The notes beneath the pieces are model-generated. The model saw only the letters and a list, made by a program, of their open reading frames with translations. It had not been told where the DNA came from and did not search any database. Source: Gari tellinella (Eukaryota; Mollusca; Bivalvia; Cardiida; Psammobiidae). Taken from it: 64,000 nt of DNA. Position 1 is the stretch's first letter. The number at the start of each line of letters is the position of its first letter. The stretch spans positions 36,845,246-36,909,245 of the forward strand of contig OV277866.1 in assembly GCA_922989275.2 (NCBI GenBank), in the 5' to 3' direction. Made by a program: the position numbers and the translations under genes. Of this stretch, positions 40,816 through 51,320 are shown in pieces.

Positions 40816-40982
40816 TAAATATATATCTTATATGTACATATACGTGCGATTATTTACATTCAAATGGATGTTTTGTAATAAATAATTATATAATAATATC
40901 AACAACTATGAGGTAAATATATAACACAAGTCAATCCTTTGATAAGCGACTATTTCAATGAACATGTTCGGGCAGTCATTCG

Positions 40983-41213
40983 TTAACCCTTACCCTAATA
41001 AAAGTCACCTTTTGACACATTTATCCATTCCCCATAGAAATACCTCTATAACGGTGTCCTTATAAAAGATTTTATATGGTGTATTTACTGTGTCGTAAGT
41101 TCTTTACACAAAGGTGCTAAAAGCAGAGTATAGATAAGCATAAAGCGACTATATGAGCTGTCTGTTGTACTTTTAGCCTGCTTTAGTTATCATTTTTTTC
41201 GGGGAATGGTTAA
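40983..41213 (+). mobile_element. TTAA MITE with core B, decayed
   Basis: TTAACCCTTACCC to GGGGAATGGTTAA. The core is unrecognisable on the left arm; TTTTAGCCTGCTTTAG remains at the right. Confidence 0.65.
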
Positions 41214-41267
41214 ATATTAAATGGCGAATATTCCTCTTTGAGTGTCCAATACTACTTTAGGACTTCA

Positions 41268-41519
41268 TTAACCCTTTACCTCATAACATGTTTATAGTTT
41301 TGAAGACATGTGACCACTTAAAGCAGGTTGGAAGTAAATCAGAATGTGCCTTAAGGCACATTCTGCTTTACTTTCAGCCTGCTTTAAGCTAAAATCTGCT
41401 AGGCTATATGAAATATTTGTAATGGTAATTATTCATGAGGGTATAAACTGGAACTATTTTCTTCAGCGGAAGAATAAATAAAATACGCTAACAGTCGCTT
41501 CTATGGGGGAAAGGGTTAA
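41268..41519 (-). mobile_element. TTAA MITE with core B
   Basis: TTAACCCTTTACCTC to GGGGGAAAGGGTTAA, 252 bp. Core B at 41319-41388 with GTGCCTTAAGGCAC apex, both arms changed relative to GCGCC copies. Confidence 0.9.
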
Positions 41520-42208
41520 GCTGGTCATAAATTATCGAACTGATTCATTGCATGGCCGTTGAACACAGGTTTGACTGTATTTACAGTACTTCCTCTCTTA
41601 AGCAATACTCTTAACATATCAATGACAATCTTAAAGACAGGTGACTGCTTAATGAAGGACGAAAACATTTTATATCACCTTTGTCTTGCATTTAGCAATC
41701 ACCAGAATTTAAGTAACCCAATTCGCCTTTGATAGATGGTCGCAAATGAGAGATAATACTTTATTTTATGGCAATCGTAGCACCAACAACAATACACAAC
41801 ATGGCTTACATGTACAAGCGAAAACATCACTATTTGGCGTATACATATATGTAAGTTTTTGGCTAATATATATACTAATAAAACAAGGAGAATAGCAATA
41901 TTGTAGATGTGTACTAGTATACTAATTATGTGTAATCGTCGCGTAGGTTGACAAACCTTAATGATAACAATGGCAATAACACTCTTTGGCATAAAGTTCC
42001 AACGCTTAAAGCATTGTTAGCTAAAATGTAGCCGATATATACTAGGAACAACATTGGACCGAATAAAATGCCTATTGAATCTATAATTATATATCAACTT
42101 GATGATATGCGGAAAACTAAAATGCTGAAAAATATGTTCGTAACTCATTTACACTCACATCTTTTAACAACGAAGCATATATGCAAACTATGTATCGTAC
42201 CAGTAATT
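41520..42208. other. Gene-free stretch
   Basis: AT-rich, nothing recognised. Confidence 0.35.
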
Positions 42209-42348
42209 CATACGTTGAATTTCAATAATTCGATCTCGCTTATTTCGAACATATCCGTATTTCAAAGTTAACGTTTAACATTTTAACTTTGAAATATGGA
42301 TATGTTCGAACTAACGCGAGTTCAAATTATCGAGTGTATACTGTAAAT
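42209..42348 (+). mobile_element. TA-3 MITE with core C
   Basis: GTTGAATTTCAATAATTCG left; core arms ATATCCGTATTTCAAAGTTAA and TTAACTTTGAAATATGG; right GAGTTCAAATTATCGAGTGTA. The apex is shortened. Confidence 0.7.
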
Positions 42349-42354
42349 TCCATT

Positions 42355-42520
42355 GCAAATAGTTTGGAGCATGGCAAGAGCCCGGGTAACTCTGCTTCGG
42401 TCAAAGTCCAAACTGTCTGCTATTCAGATTTAATAAATCGTCAACAGTTTAATTCAAATTCAACTTTCTACATTTTGTTTCGTTTGCTCAAAGCTGGTCA
42501 ATCAAAACCTTGTAAATGAT
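42355..42520 (-). mobile_element. TA-1 MITE remnant
   Basis: CAAATAGTTTGGAGCATGG / AAAGTCCAAACTGTCTGC arms with AGCCCGGGTAACTCTGCT tip, then CTATTCAGATTTAATAAATC and TTTGTTTCGTTTGC. Confidence 0.55.
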
Positions 42521-43272
42521 CTAAGGCTTGTCTCAATCAGTTTATAAGTATGGGCCTTGTAGTTCTCTTAGTGGATGTGGTAAATGGGTTAATTAATCTC
42601 GTAGACTAATGGTGCAATAATGATCCTGTATACGTCCTATTTGAACACATAGATGGGTAGAACACTCGTAATGGGATTTGATATGGTGAAAAATTGCATC
42701 GATATCCACGTGCACTGAAAATCTCACGGAACAAAACGCACCGCGGGGAGTTTCAGCTTTTCTCTAAAGTTGAGATTTGTTCTGTTTCGAAATATTCCAC
42801 TTTACACATCAATGTTTGCTACAGTTTTGACATTGTAACAAATGTCCATTTTCTACATCCTTAAGTCTATTTATCCTCTCGTGTTTCTTTGACATTTAAT
42901 ACAAATTCAAAGCACCGTGTTTCAATTTAATCCACATTTACGGGAAGTGCATGTAACACCATTTTGGATCATTGATTATCATTTTTTTCACATACGAGTG
43001 TAAGTGTGTATTATTCCATAGTCATGCAGGGCAGGAATAGACCAAATCAAAACAGAAAACTCATAGGAGCCACATGAAATAAAAACAATCTCCACCCTGC
43101 TAAATATTCACGCCACATTCTTAGGAAATCACTTTAATCCAAAATCACGAACACTGTTTCTAATATAAGTGCTTCTCTTGTTTGCAATTCTTTTCTCTAT
43201 TTCAGCACCAATTGTCTGGCAGCGCAGATCTGATCAAGTATTCAGCAGGACAAAGATTGAAGCGCAAACAGG
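42521..43272. other. Gene-free stretch downstream of the Ser-Pro exon
   Basis: It could hold 3' UTR of the minus-strand exon at 43608. No AATAAA was found on the minus strand close to that stop. No repeats recognised. Confidence 0.35.
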
Positions 43273-43592
43273 TGTTATACACGTTATTCTTTCCCAATAA
43301 GAGCGTTTTTCACAAAACAATGACATCATCTTCAACCAGTTTGGAGTAAAATCAGACACCATGTAACTGAGCGACTGATCAGGCTACAAACTGCTTGTCT
43401 CTCGAAATGCGCTTTAACCGGCACACCGCTTTATCCGACAACATCAATTGGTACCGAAGGATGTCGGATAAGGCAGGTTATACTGTAGCAAATCTACATT
43501 TTCAAACCATTGTATATTTCTACATTGAATGCATAAATATCTTTGGTGATCAATTTTGTTTAAACGGGAAACAATAACGTATTTCACGCCGC
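43273..43592 (-). mobile_element. TA-1 MITE, decayed
   Basis: CGTTATTCTTTCCCAATAAG left, hairpin CCAGTTTGGAGTAAAATCAG / CTGATCAGGCTACAAACTG, right GTTTAAACGGGAAACAATAAC. A palindromic insert (TTATCCGACAACATC ... GGATGTCGGATAAG, 43430-43472) sits in the right half. Confidence 0.6.
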
Positions 43593-43607
43593 ACGTACGT
43601 AAGCTCA

Positions 43608-44049
43608 CTACACACAAGTTTCGGTGGCTGTATAAGCGAATACGCGTGTTTCAGGTGTAAAGCCAATTCTTACGTTTCTTACACGCCGCACAATGGTGCC
43701 GATGTCAGGTGCCAGACAAGCGTTTGGCTGAGGAGACTTAGGCGAATTAGACCCATCATCCTCGTCAAGAAAGCGCCTGGGCGAGTTGGAACCTACTATA
43801 GTTTTTGGAGAACCTGGTCCCCTCTTTGGCGAGTCTGGTCCATTCCGCGGCGACCGTGGTGGATTTAGCTCGTGTATTCTTGGCGACTTTGGTGCTTCAA
43901 GCTCTCCGTTCTCGCTGAATAGCCTTCTGGGGGACTTAGGAAGAAGATCCTTGGTTTCTATGGCAATTTGAAGCTCATTCGGAATATCTCCGTCAATGTA
44001 GTCCATTGCATCGTACTGAGGAGACGGTGTAGCTTTTTCCTTATACTTA
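43608..44049 (-). CDS. Terminal coding exon, Ser-Pro-rich protein tail
   Basis: Minus-strand exon with an acceptor: a pyrimidine tract, GCCTATCACGGAATTCAG, then the exon from 44049 with no competing AG. It reads about 146 codons to TAG at 43610-43608. The product is low-complexity and hydrophilic: nine Ser-Pro motifs, seven followed by Lys or Arg (KSPRR, PKSPRI, PRSPRN, DSPKR, GSPKT, NSPRR, NSPKS), typical sites for proline-directed kinases. A basic patch IVRRVRNVRIGFTPETRVF follows. The last residues Thr-Cys-Val fit a class I PDZ ligand. I do not recognise the protein. An in-frame ATG at 44069 would give 153 residues as a one-exon gene, but lies inside the likely intron. Its phase (one base, then AAG TAT) matches the NMNAT exon ending at 60105. 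It differs from its surroundings in GC content. Confidence 0.7.
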
Positions 44050-44258
44050 CTGAATTCCGTGATAGGCAAAGAGAAAGAAGAACGATATTGTTAGTGTATA
44101 AATAAACGAAATATTTTATTAAAACGTATCTTACTGACCAATTAGTTACATCATATCTCATCAACATAGATTTAGTATTAATCCTTTTCATGCTAAATTG
44201 TTGATATACGTCATAAATATAAGACATACGTCAATAGCAAGAACATAATACAAAACTC

Positions 44259-44325
44259 AAACAGTTTGAATTCTGATCAGACGCCGAGATACTCGGCGTC
44301 TGATTTAAAATGCAACTATTTGCAA
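44259..44325. repeat. Core A hairpin, GAG/CTC tip
   Basis: TCAAACAGTTTGAATTCTG left, GACGCCGAGATACTCGGCG tip, weaker right arm AAAATGCAACTATTTGC. Confidence 0.75.
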
Positions 44326-44574
44326 ATAATTATTAGCGAAAATGCACAGGGAACATGATAAGGCTCAGTGTACTTCATAAGAAAATAAATATAGGAAATA
44401 ATTATAATATATGCATGTGTTAGATAAAAATAGTAGATGTATGCCATAGGTGCAAGAGGACACTGAAAATTACAAAAGTGCTAAACTCATTCCTTGCATA
44501 CATATATACAGGGGGATATAAATGACAGCATTTATTATAACTTTCTTGCTATTAGACTACTGTGTGAAATACGG
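44326..44574. other. Intron-like gene-free stretch
   Basis: AT-rich, nothing recognised. Confidence 0.3.
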
Positions 44575-44870
44575 TATAAATCTTTTTCAGTGTAAACGCA
44601 ATGGCGGAAATCGTAGTAAAGTTAAGTTTAAGCACACTGAATGTAAAACAGTACAACAAAATGGTCGAGCTATAAGTTCTGCCAACACGTAGACTATAGA
44701 GTGTTTGAAGATATTGGACACAATAAATTCTGGATGTCATATAGTTTGGAACAGTCGCTGAGTTAGACGGCATCTGATCTTGTTATTAATTGTTCGCAAT
44801 TAATACAATATAGTTTTAGAGAGAAAATCCTCAAGTTTATTGGGTAAGAATAAAGTATTTTCGCGTGAAA
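44575..44870 (+). mobile_element. TA-1 MITE remnant
   Basis: GTGTAAACGCAATGG, AGTTTGGAACAGTCG / AGACGGCATCTGATC, and the right end TTTATTGGGTAAGAATAAAG. Confidence 0.5.
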
Positions 44871-45304
44871 TCAGCACTTTAACTTAATTCGTTTTCAACT
44901 CACATACATGTATTCCATAATCGTTTACATTGTTTTGGGCAGAATAAAACTAGTTAGATTGACGCTTTTATGCATATATACATTGGCAATTATGCTTGAC
45001 AAATTCTTATATCCGTTATATTAACTATAACTACAATTATGTGTACCCATGACAATAAATCCACTAGAATCAATTCGTCTGGATGTCATTAATTTAAAGA
45101 TTTTTTGTACGGTAGACTGGAAGCATAATTGCAACATAATTACTAACCAAATCGGGAATGAACGATTGTAACGTCATCACACATGAAATAATTGCTATAG
45201 AGGGATAAACATGGTATACAGCGGCTTGCAAATTGCTTACCAGTAACCCCCGTGTTAAGCATACACTGAAATTGCTGAATCAGCGTTTTCATTTTGTGAT
45301 ATAA
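44871..45304. other. Gene-free stretch
   Basis: No gene or repeat recognised. Confidence 0.3.
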
Positions 45305-45395
45305 AATAACCAGATTGATACAGGACAAAAGAAATGCAGAAAGCTCTGTAAGGAGCTTTCTGCATTTCTTTGTCCTTCGTCAAACAGTAAACCAA
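45305..45395. repeat. Core E hairpin
   Basis: GGACAAAAGAAATGCAGAAAG and CTTTCTGCATTTCTTTGTCC arms around CTCTGTAAGGAG. The outer arm is GGACAAAAG rather than TTAAAGCA. Confidence 0.8.
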
Positions 45396-45744
45396 TATTA
45401 AGAGAATACTTTTACTCTTTAATGAATTACCGTTTAGAACAGTGCTGACAGTCTACCATATTCATTATTCAAATAGGTCTATTGATTTCTAACCTTGGGT
45501 TTAACCTGCCGATAATGGCAGGAAGTAAGATTTGATTCAGACTAAACGCAGGGGTGTCTGTGGTGATAAAAGGGTTTAATTGTTTGACAAACTGGGTGAT
45601 ATTTTGCTAGTCTAGCAGAGCAAGCTGGATATTATATCGTAAAGTCTCGGACCATAGACTCGATCAGTAATGGTCATGTCAGTTTCATGGTACAGAAGAA
45701 ATTATTTCTTCTTTTCCAAAAACAAACACGCTAACGCCTAAGGT

Positions 45745-46045
45745 ATTTCCGTTGCAAACCGTTTGGAGCCTGCTCAGACGCTGGGTTACCCATATATTCT
45801 ACATTGGGGAAACCGTAGTCAGTTCCCGTTTGCAAGAAAATAACGCAAAAGAATGAAATAATACGTAGTAAATGACAGTTAGTTTCGTATATATATATGA
45901 AAAGTTGATTCATTTCAATCTGAGTAGCAACCAGTTTGGAATCTGATCAGACCCCAAGCATCTCGGCGTTTGGAGTGACCTCACATTGTGTGCAATTGGC
46001 ATCATTATTTTAACACACGTTTTTATGGGGAAAATAATAACTTAT
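45745..46045 (-). mobile_element. Two TA-1 hairpin remnants
   Basis: GCAAACCGTTTGGAGCCTG with GACGCTGGGTTACCC (45753-45792), and a second CAACCAGTTTGGAATCTGATC with AGCATCTCGGCG (45929-45970). The right end is TTTTTATGGGGAAAATAATAAC. Confidence 0.5.
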
Positions 46046-46234
46046 TCTTATCTGTAATTCATATATGGAAATGAGTTCGTTGGCAGAATACAATGCGAAG
46101 ATAATCAGAAGTTTCTCCCACAGGATAAGGGTTAATCCAGTCACCTTTATTGACCAATTACGACGGTCAGCCTCATCTGTTCTCTTTTATGTTAACCAAT
46201 CATCGGAATATTGATGTATTAGTGCTAATATTGT

Positions 46235-46486
46235 TACAGTAGAGAAAACGACATTCTTTCCCAATAAACGCGTTTATGATAAAAACATTTATTACCATTG
46301 CAAACAGTTTGGAGCCATATCAGACGCCGGGTAACCCGGCGTCTGATCAGGCTCCAAACTGTTTGCCATTCCAATTCAAAGAATTCTTCAGAATTTTCAA
46401 AAAGCTATCACTTTCTAAATTTAATTGCTTTGCGTTTGCGTTTCGTTTTCGGTTAAACGGGTAATTATAGAATGGTCTCCATTGTT
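46235..46486 (-). mobile_element. TA-1 MITE with core A
   Basis: TACAGTAGAGAAAACGAC left, core tip GGGTAACCC (46325-46345), AATTGCTTTGCGTTTGCG and a worn right end GGTCTCCATTG. Confidence 0.8.
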
Positions 46487-47088
46487 CTATATTGTTATCC
46501 CGCATGTACTTTACGATAACGAGGGATTGGCAATCGTATTCCTATAGTTCAACCATAGAAACGGCCAAAGACTGGACTAAGAGACGATATTTCTAGAATT
46601 ATTCATTAATTAGATTGTGCTACACTTCTGCAAATATCTTTTTATTTACTTAGGGTAAGGGCAAAACATAAATCAAGTGGTCTAGAATTGAGGGGGTAAA
46701 CATTTCTTACAATTTCTCTTATATGTCTCTACATAAAACCTATATTATGACTTCTTAAACGCTCTAAGAGGCGATTCTAATGGGTAGTTACACCATATCA
46801 TTAGGTGAAATAATTTCACTATTGTGTGAGTTAAGCCGTATCATTAATTTCTCTTTAATGGAATTATTATTTGAGTTCAATGCAGAATCAATTATGTTCT
46901 TGTAAATATATTTTCTGAAACAATAATAAAATGAATAGTTTAGTCAGATTAAGTATTTTCATCTGCAATTTATTGAAGATTATATCAATATGTTACTTCG
47001 TTTCTTTCCTGTAGTACTTGTATTAAGAAGTATGTGTGGTTCGCCTTCAAAAGTATGTTTTAACAAAATATTTATTTACATTTAAGTA
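46487..47088. other. Gene-free stretch with a GATTCTAATG hairpin trace
   Basis: CGCTCTAAGAGGCGATTCTAATGG and AGTTACACCATATC (46750-46795) belong to the family better preserved at 57633 and 58500. Confidence 0.4.
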
Positions 47089-47270
47089 CAGTGCTCCCTC
47101 TCTACAACAACACCCAATGGGAGACAAATATTTTGTGTGTTTTTCGGTGGAAGTCGTTATAGGGAGGAAATTGGCTTACATTTGCAAACAGCTTGAATCC
47201 AGATCAGATACCGCATAACGCGGCATCTGATCTGGATTTAAGCTGTTTGTCACTCATCATTGTATTTCCT
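47088..47270 (+). mobile_element. TA-2 MITE, 5' half with core A
   Basis: TACAGTGCTCCCTCTCTAC, CAATGGGAGACAAATATT, GTCGTTATAGGGAGG, then core A (GATACCGCATAACGCGGCATC, 47181-47250) and TCACTCATCATTGTATTTCC. The right terminus is missing. Confidence 0.8.
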
Positions 47271-47335
47271 CTTTCAAAAAGTCCATTTATTTCTAGAATT
47301 GTTCATTAATTAGGTTGTGCAGATAATATACCAAG

Positions 47336-47533
47336 TACAGTCGAAACTCGATACTTCGAACTCGCTTAAATCGATCTTACCAGTAATTCGTAAGTTGAAT
47401 TTTGACAATTCGATATCGCTTGAGTCGAACATTCCCGTAGTTCAAAGTTAAAACGTGGCTAAGCCATGTTTTAACTTTGAAATATAGGTATGTTCGAACT
47501 AACGCGAGCTCGTAGAATCGAGATTTTACTGTA
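47336..47533 (+). mobile_element. TA-3 MITE with core C
   Basis: TACAGTCGAAACTCGATAC left, CGAGATTTTACTGTA right. Core C 47422-47490 with GTGGCTAAGCCATG apex. Confidence 0.85.
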
Positions 47534-47539
47534 ATTGTT

Positions 47540-47652
47540 TAAAATTCATGGTATAGTAAGTCGTCAGCGTTTTCCAGAAACATTCGATTTTATAGCATAG
47601 CGTTTGTGTTTCTTTCGATTAAATGGAAAACAATAATGTATTCCCCGCTATA
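47540..47652 (-). mobile_element. TA-1 MITE right-end remnant
   Basis: GCATAGCGTTTGTGTTTC, TTAAATGGAAAACAATAATG and TATTCCCCGCTATA. Core absent. Confidence 0.45.
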
Positions 47653-47687
47653 AGCTTGGCAGTAGAATCAGATTATACAGACCTGTT

Positions 47688-47939
47688 TTAACCCTTTACC
47701 TGATAGAAGCTCCTTTTAGCGCATTTAATTTATTCATCCGCCAAAGAAAATAGTTCAAATTTATACTGTGATGAACATGTACATTAAGAAATATTACCTA
47801 TTTACTAGCAGATAGTAGCTTAAAGCAGATTGAAAGTAAAGTAGAATGCGCCCTAAGGCGCATTCTGCTTTACTTTCAATCTGCTTTAAGGGGTCACATG
47901 TCTTCAAATCTAGATATAGGTTATGGGGTAAAGGGTTAA
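47688..47939 (+). mobile_element. TTAA MITE with core B
   Basis: TTAACCCTTTACC to GGTAAAGGGTTAA, 252 bp, TTAA duplicated. Core B (47820-47890) uses the arm GCAGATTGAAAGTAAAG with the matching change on the partner arm (CAATCTGC). Confidence 0.92.
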
Positions 47940-48129
47940 GACAAAAGTTTCTTTACAAGATTGATAAGATCGTGTAAATAACTTGGAATTGAGGTTAGTC
48001 AAATACTCTTTTGACCAAATTGACACACCACTCATTGATCATTACCTAAGCAAATAATGTTAGCTATATAACCTGTGGACAATGAAGTGAAAGCAGCAGT
48101 GAAATAATGTTATATCCGTCACTGCTGAA

Positions 48130-48285
48130 ATTTTTAATGGGCAATTGGGCGTTTTGTTTAATAGTGCACTTACTGTCAGCAAACAGTGTAGACTCTGATC
48201 AGACGCTGCATTATGTGGCGTCTGATCAGAGTGTACAAAGTTTGTCTCCCATTTGTATAGGATCGTTGGCTCAAATGGGGTAACC
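48130..48285 (+). mobile_element. TTAA-type MITE with A/D hybrid hairpin
   Basis: GGGCAATTGGGC left, hairpin GCAAACAGTGTAGACTCTG / CAGAGTGTACAAAGTTTG with tip GACGCTGCATTATGTGGCG, and right TTGGCTCAAATGGGGTAA. Same shell as 3608-3822. Confidence 0.65.
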
Positions 48286-48518
48286 CCTTCATTGCTATGA
48301 TGACGTCCTAAGTCGTCTTACAAAGTCGCTGCCATATTGCTGTCTTCTTAAATGATAAATTTGGCTTTATTCGTTTATTTGTGTTTTGACTTAAGATACA
48401 TTGATGTGAATTTTCAAACAGTTTGGATCCAGATCAGACGCCGCGTAACGCGGCGTCTGATCTGGATCCAAACTATTTGCATTGATTAGTATTGTCAGCC
48501 TAGCAGTGAACGGGTTAA
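48279..48518 (-). mobile_element. TTAA MITE with core A
   Basis: GTAACCCCTTCATTGC left, CAGTGAACGGGTTAA right. Core A 48414-48480: arms GGATCCAGATC / GATCTGGATCC and GCG/CGC tip, a perfect stem differing from CTGATC copies on both sides. Confidence 0.85.
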
Positions 48519-48878
48519 TCAAATAGCCCATCGAATACAAACACCTTCATTGATCAGTGCTTAAGTAAACACCGCAGGCAATATAACGTATGGACAATAT
48601 ATGAGGCTTCTCGGAGAAGAAGGCAATTGACCCATTTATACAAGGAGCGCTTCAACGAGTGCTTCATTGTACTAGCTGAGAGGCTTCTCTATCAATCATG
48701 AGACTGTCATATAGACAGATAATGTATTTTTTGCTATATATAGAGGGTGAGAAAATTCTTATGGTAGCAAACTGCAGATAGCCGAATTTTTCTGAACATT
48801 ACAAAACAAGGAAGATTTACGTTCACCTTGAGTCCTTGACTTAGTTTAACTCACAGAGCCCTAGAAACGATTAAAGAA

Positions 48879-49180
48879 ATAATTTACAGTGTATCTGTGA
48901 AGAGTACACTTGTAACATACAAACAGTGTAAACCAGAGCAGAGAGTTCCCAAGTCCAAATGATGTATAAACACCTCACTTACAGTGTATTTGTGAAGAGT
49001 ACACTTTATACCTAGCATACAATGGATATCCAAATCAAAGGGCTTCTACAAAAGCCCTCTGGTCCAAACTCATATCCATTCTTGCATTATTTTGTAAAAT
49101 CAACCATAAATAATCCAGACTGGACTGTAATTAATTAGTAACTGGAATTGTCCATATGAATTGTCAGGAGTCAGAGAGTT
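48879..49180 (-). mobile_element. Two overlapping core D elements
   Basis: GTGAAGAGTACACTTG occurs at 48897 and 48991. The first hairpin is broken; the second (ATGGATATCCAAATCAAAGG / CCTCTGGTCCAAACTC, 49021-49070) is diverged. Right end CAGGAGTCAGAGAGTTAA. Confidence 0.55.
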
Positions 49181-49220
49181 AAATAAAACAGATCTGGTTG
49201 GCAATTGCTGTATGACTTTT

Positions 49221-50118
49221 TTAACCCTTTACCCAATGGGCTTTTCTAGTTTTAAGGACAGGTAACCACTTATAGCAGATTAAAAACAAAACAAGAGCCC
49301 CATAAGACATATTTCACTCACCTGAGAATAGCTGACAAAATGGAGATAATGATTTATGTCCAGGACAGGGTCATTTTTTACCCGAGGGGCATAATTTGAA
49401 CAATCTTGATAGCGGACCTGAAGATGATGATATGTGCCAAATATCTAAGATCAGGGTAGTAGGGTTTTAGACAAGTTGTTTTTTTAAGTTTCCATTGAAA
49501 AAAATCTACTTTTAGCTCCGGTGACCTACATATGCAACAGACTGAAATCATTTGAACAAAATACATAAAGGATATTTAGAAGTGTTACCATACAGAATAT
49601 CAAAGCTCTGGCCATATTAGTTTCAGAGAAGACGTTTGAAAATTTCACTATACATGTATAACTCTAGTGTAAAACTGTGACCCCCGGGCGGGGCCATTTT
49701 GACCCCAGGGGCATAATTTGAACAAACTGATGACGGTATGTGCCAAATATCTAAGCTCTGTCCCTTGCAGTTTTTTAAGATTTCCTTATTTTTTCACTTT
49801 GGACTTTGGTTGCCATGGCAGCCAGAGTTCTGAATTGATTTTAATTCTTTGAACAAATTTGAAAGAGCTTGACCCAAAGAACATTTCTGTAAAGTTTGGT
49901 TGAATTCTGTACAGCAGTATAGGAGATGTCATTTGAAGCAATTGTTAACGATGACGCACGACGGACACAGGCCATCCCAATAGCGTACATTGTGCCTTTG
50001 GCTCAGGTGAGCTAACAAAATGCACCTTAATGTGCATTCTGCTTACTTTTTAGTCTGCTTTAAGCTACCATCTGCGAGGAAATAATTCTTATGGTACACA
50101 TAATACTGAATAAAACTA
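49221..50118 (-). mobile_element. Core B MITE split by a CAAGAGCC element
   Basis: TTAACCCTTTACCC left and GCAGATTAAAAACAAAA up to 49291; the hairpin resumes after the insert with TGCACCTTAATGTGCATTC. Right half to GAATAAAACTATT, where a TA-2 element interrupts it again. Confidence 0.75.
49292..50013 (+). mobile_element. CAAGAGCC repeat, complete copy with 7-bp duplication
   Basis: A 722-bp insert starts CAAGAGCCCC and ends GGCTCAGGTGAGCT. It is flanked by AACAAAA at 49285-49291 and 50014-50020. CTCACCTGAG near the left and CTCAGGTGAG at the right are inverted. Internal landmarks: GGGGCATAATTTGAACAA twice, GTGACCCCCGGGCGGGG, ATATCAAAGCTCT. No coding frame. A related copy starts at 63332. Confidence 0.75.
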
Positions 50119-50119
50119 T

Positions 50120-50499
50120 TACAGTGCTCCCTCCTTACAACGGCCCTCCTACAACTGTTCCCTCCATACAAAAATGTGTGTCGCAGTTTTCCAATCAAGA
50201 CATTTATGTGTATAACACTTTAACTGTTACAATATCATCTGTTTGAAATTATCATCTGCTCTTTTTTCTCAAAGTTACATATAAGTGGAATTTTGACATG
50301 TATAAGAAAATTAATATACATGTAATGACAAACATCTTGAATCAATATCAGACGCCATGTTACATGGCATCTGATCTGGATTCAAGCTGTTTGCAAATGT
50401 AAATAAAGTCCTTTTTTCCCTCCCTATAACAATACCCTGCGAACAACAAACACAATCTTTGTCTCCCATTGGGTATTGTTGTAGAGAGGGTGCACTGTA
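50120..50499 (-). mobile_element. TA-2 MITE with core A
   Basis: TACAGTGCTCCCTCC left, GAGAGGGTGCACTGTA right. ACTATT on both sides (50115-50120 and 50499-50504) suggests a 6-bp target duplication. Core A (50333-50395) carries the tip GCCATGTTACATGGC. Confidence 0.85.
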
Positions 50500-50811
50500 C
50501 TATTTTCCTCATTAAAGGTGTACAAAGGCTATATTTGCGGTAATGAGATAACAAAACGTGGCCCAGAAACATTGTGCCAATGATAGGTGATATTATTGAT
50601 TGTGGATTATTGTAGTCATAGAGCTGACTTTGATGGACATTTCCTGTCACCCGCCAACACAAGCAATCACCTAAAGTGATAGGCAACTGAACAGATAGTA
50701 TACCTTATATCTTAATTGCGGAGGTGGAATATTGTTCATATTCTAAGGATGGGCTATTACAACCTCTATTACAAATTACCATTGAATTGTATTAACCATA
50801 AGGTGTGTATG

Positions 50812-50907
50812 GCAGGTGACAGCTTAAAGCAAGATGACAGTAAAATAGAAAGCTCCTAAGGAGCTTTCTGTTTTACTGTCATCTTGCTTTAAGCTGTCAC
50901 CTGTCTT
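50812..50907. repeat. Core E palindrome, about 96 bp
   Basis: GCAGGTGACAGCTTAAAGC extends through AAGATGACAGTAAAATAG to the apex CTCCTAAGGAG and back. Both arms match nearly perfectly. Confidence 0.9.
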
Positions 50908-50992
50908 TTATACAATGAATTAGCCTTCGTTTCTGTGATTGTAATAGTTGGGTTTAACTGTAACACAATATCTTCACAATATTTAGCTTTAA

Positions 50993-51205
50993 TTTCAGCC
51001 TTCTTTAAGCTTATAATGATAATATTCTAAGGGTGGGCTATTATAAAAACAATATATCCTCACAGTATCAAAGAATAGGACCAGTGTATTGAGCTTCACT
51101 TTCAGCCTTATTTAAGCTTATAAAGATAATATTCTAAGGATGGGCTATTATAAAACAATATATCCTCACAGTATCAAAGAATAGGACCAGTACAATCAGC
51201 TTTAC
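50993..51205. repeat. 107-bp tandem duplication
   Basis: Units start at TTTCAGCC at 50993 and 51100; a third start at 51206 runs into a core B MITE arm. Each holds ATTCTAAGG.TGGGCTATTATAAAA and TCAAAGAATAGGACCAGT. A partial, older unit lies before the first. Confidence 0.8.
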
Positions 51206-51320
51206 TTTCAGCCTTCTTTAAGCTACTATCTGCTAGGATATAGAAAATATTTCTGATGGTGCATATTCATGACTGTATGAAGTAGAACTATTTCTTCAGT
51301 GGATGAATGAATTAAAGGAG
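51206..51320 (-). mobile_element. Core B MITE arm
   Basis: TTTCAGCCTTCTTTAAGC, CTATCTGCTAGGATATAG, ATTCATGACTGTATGAAG and CTTCAGTGGATGAATG: the right half of an inverted copy, lacking a TTAA end. Confidence 0.6.

Noticed and set aside
41699..41992. 97-residue minus-strand hydrophobic frame
   Set aside because: AT-rich composition alone gives such a frame; no start context or homologous motif.
50360..50686. 108-residue minus-strand frame as an exon
   Set aside because: The C-terminal half is TA-2 MITE; the rest lacks a convincing acceptor or donor in frame.
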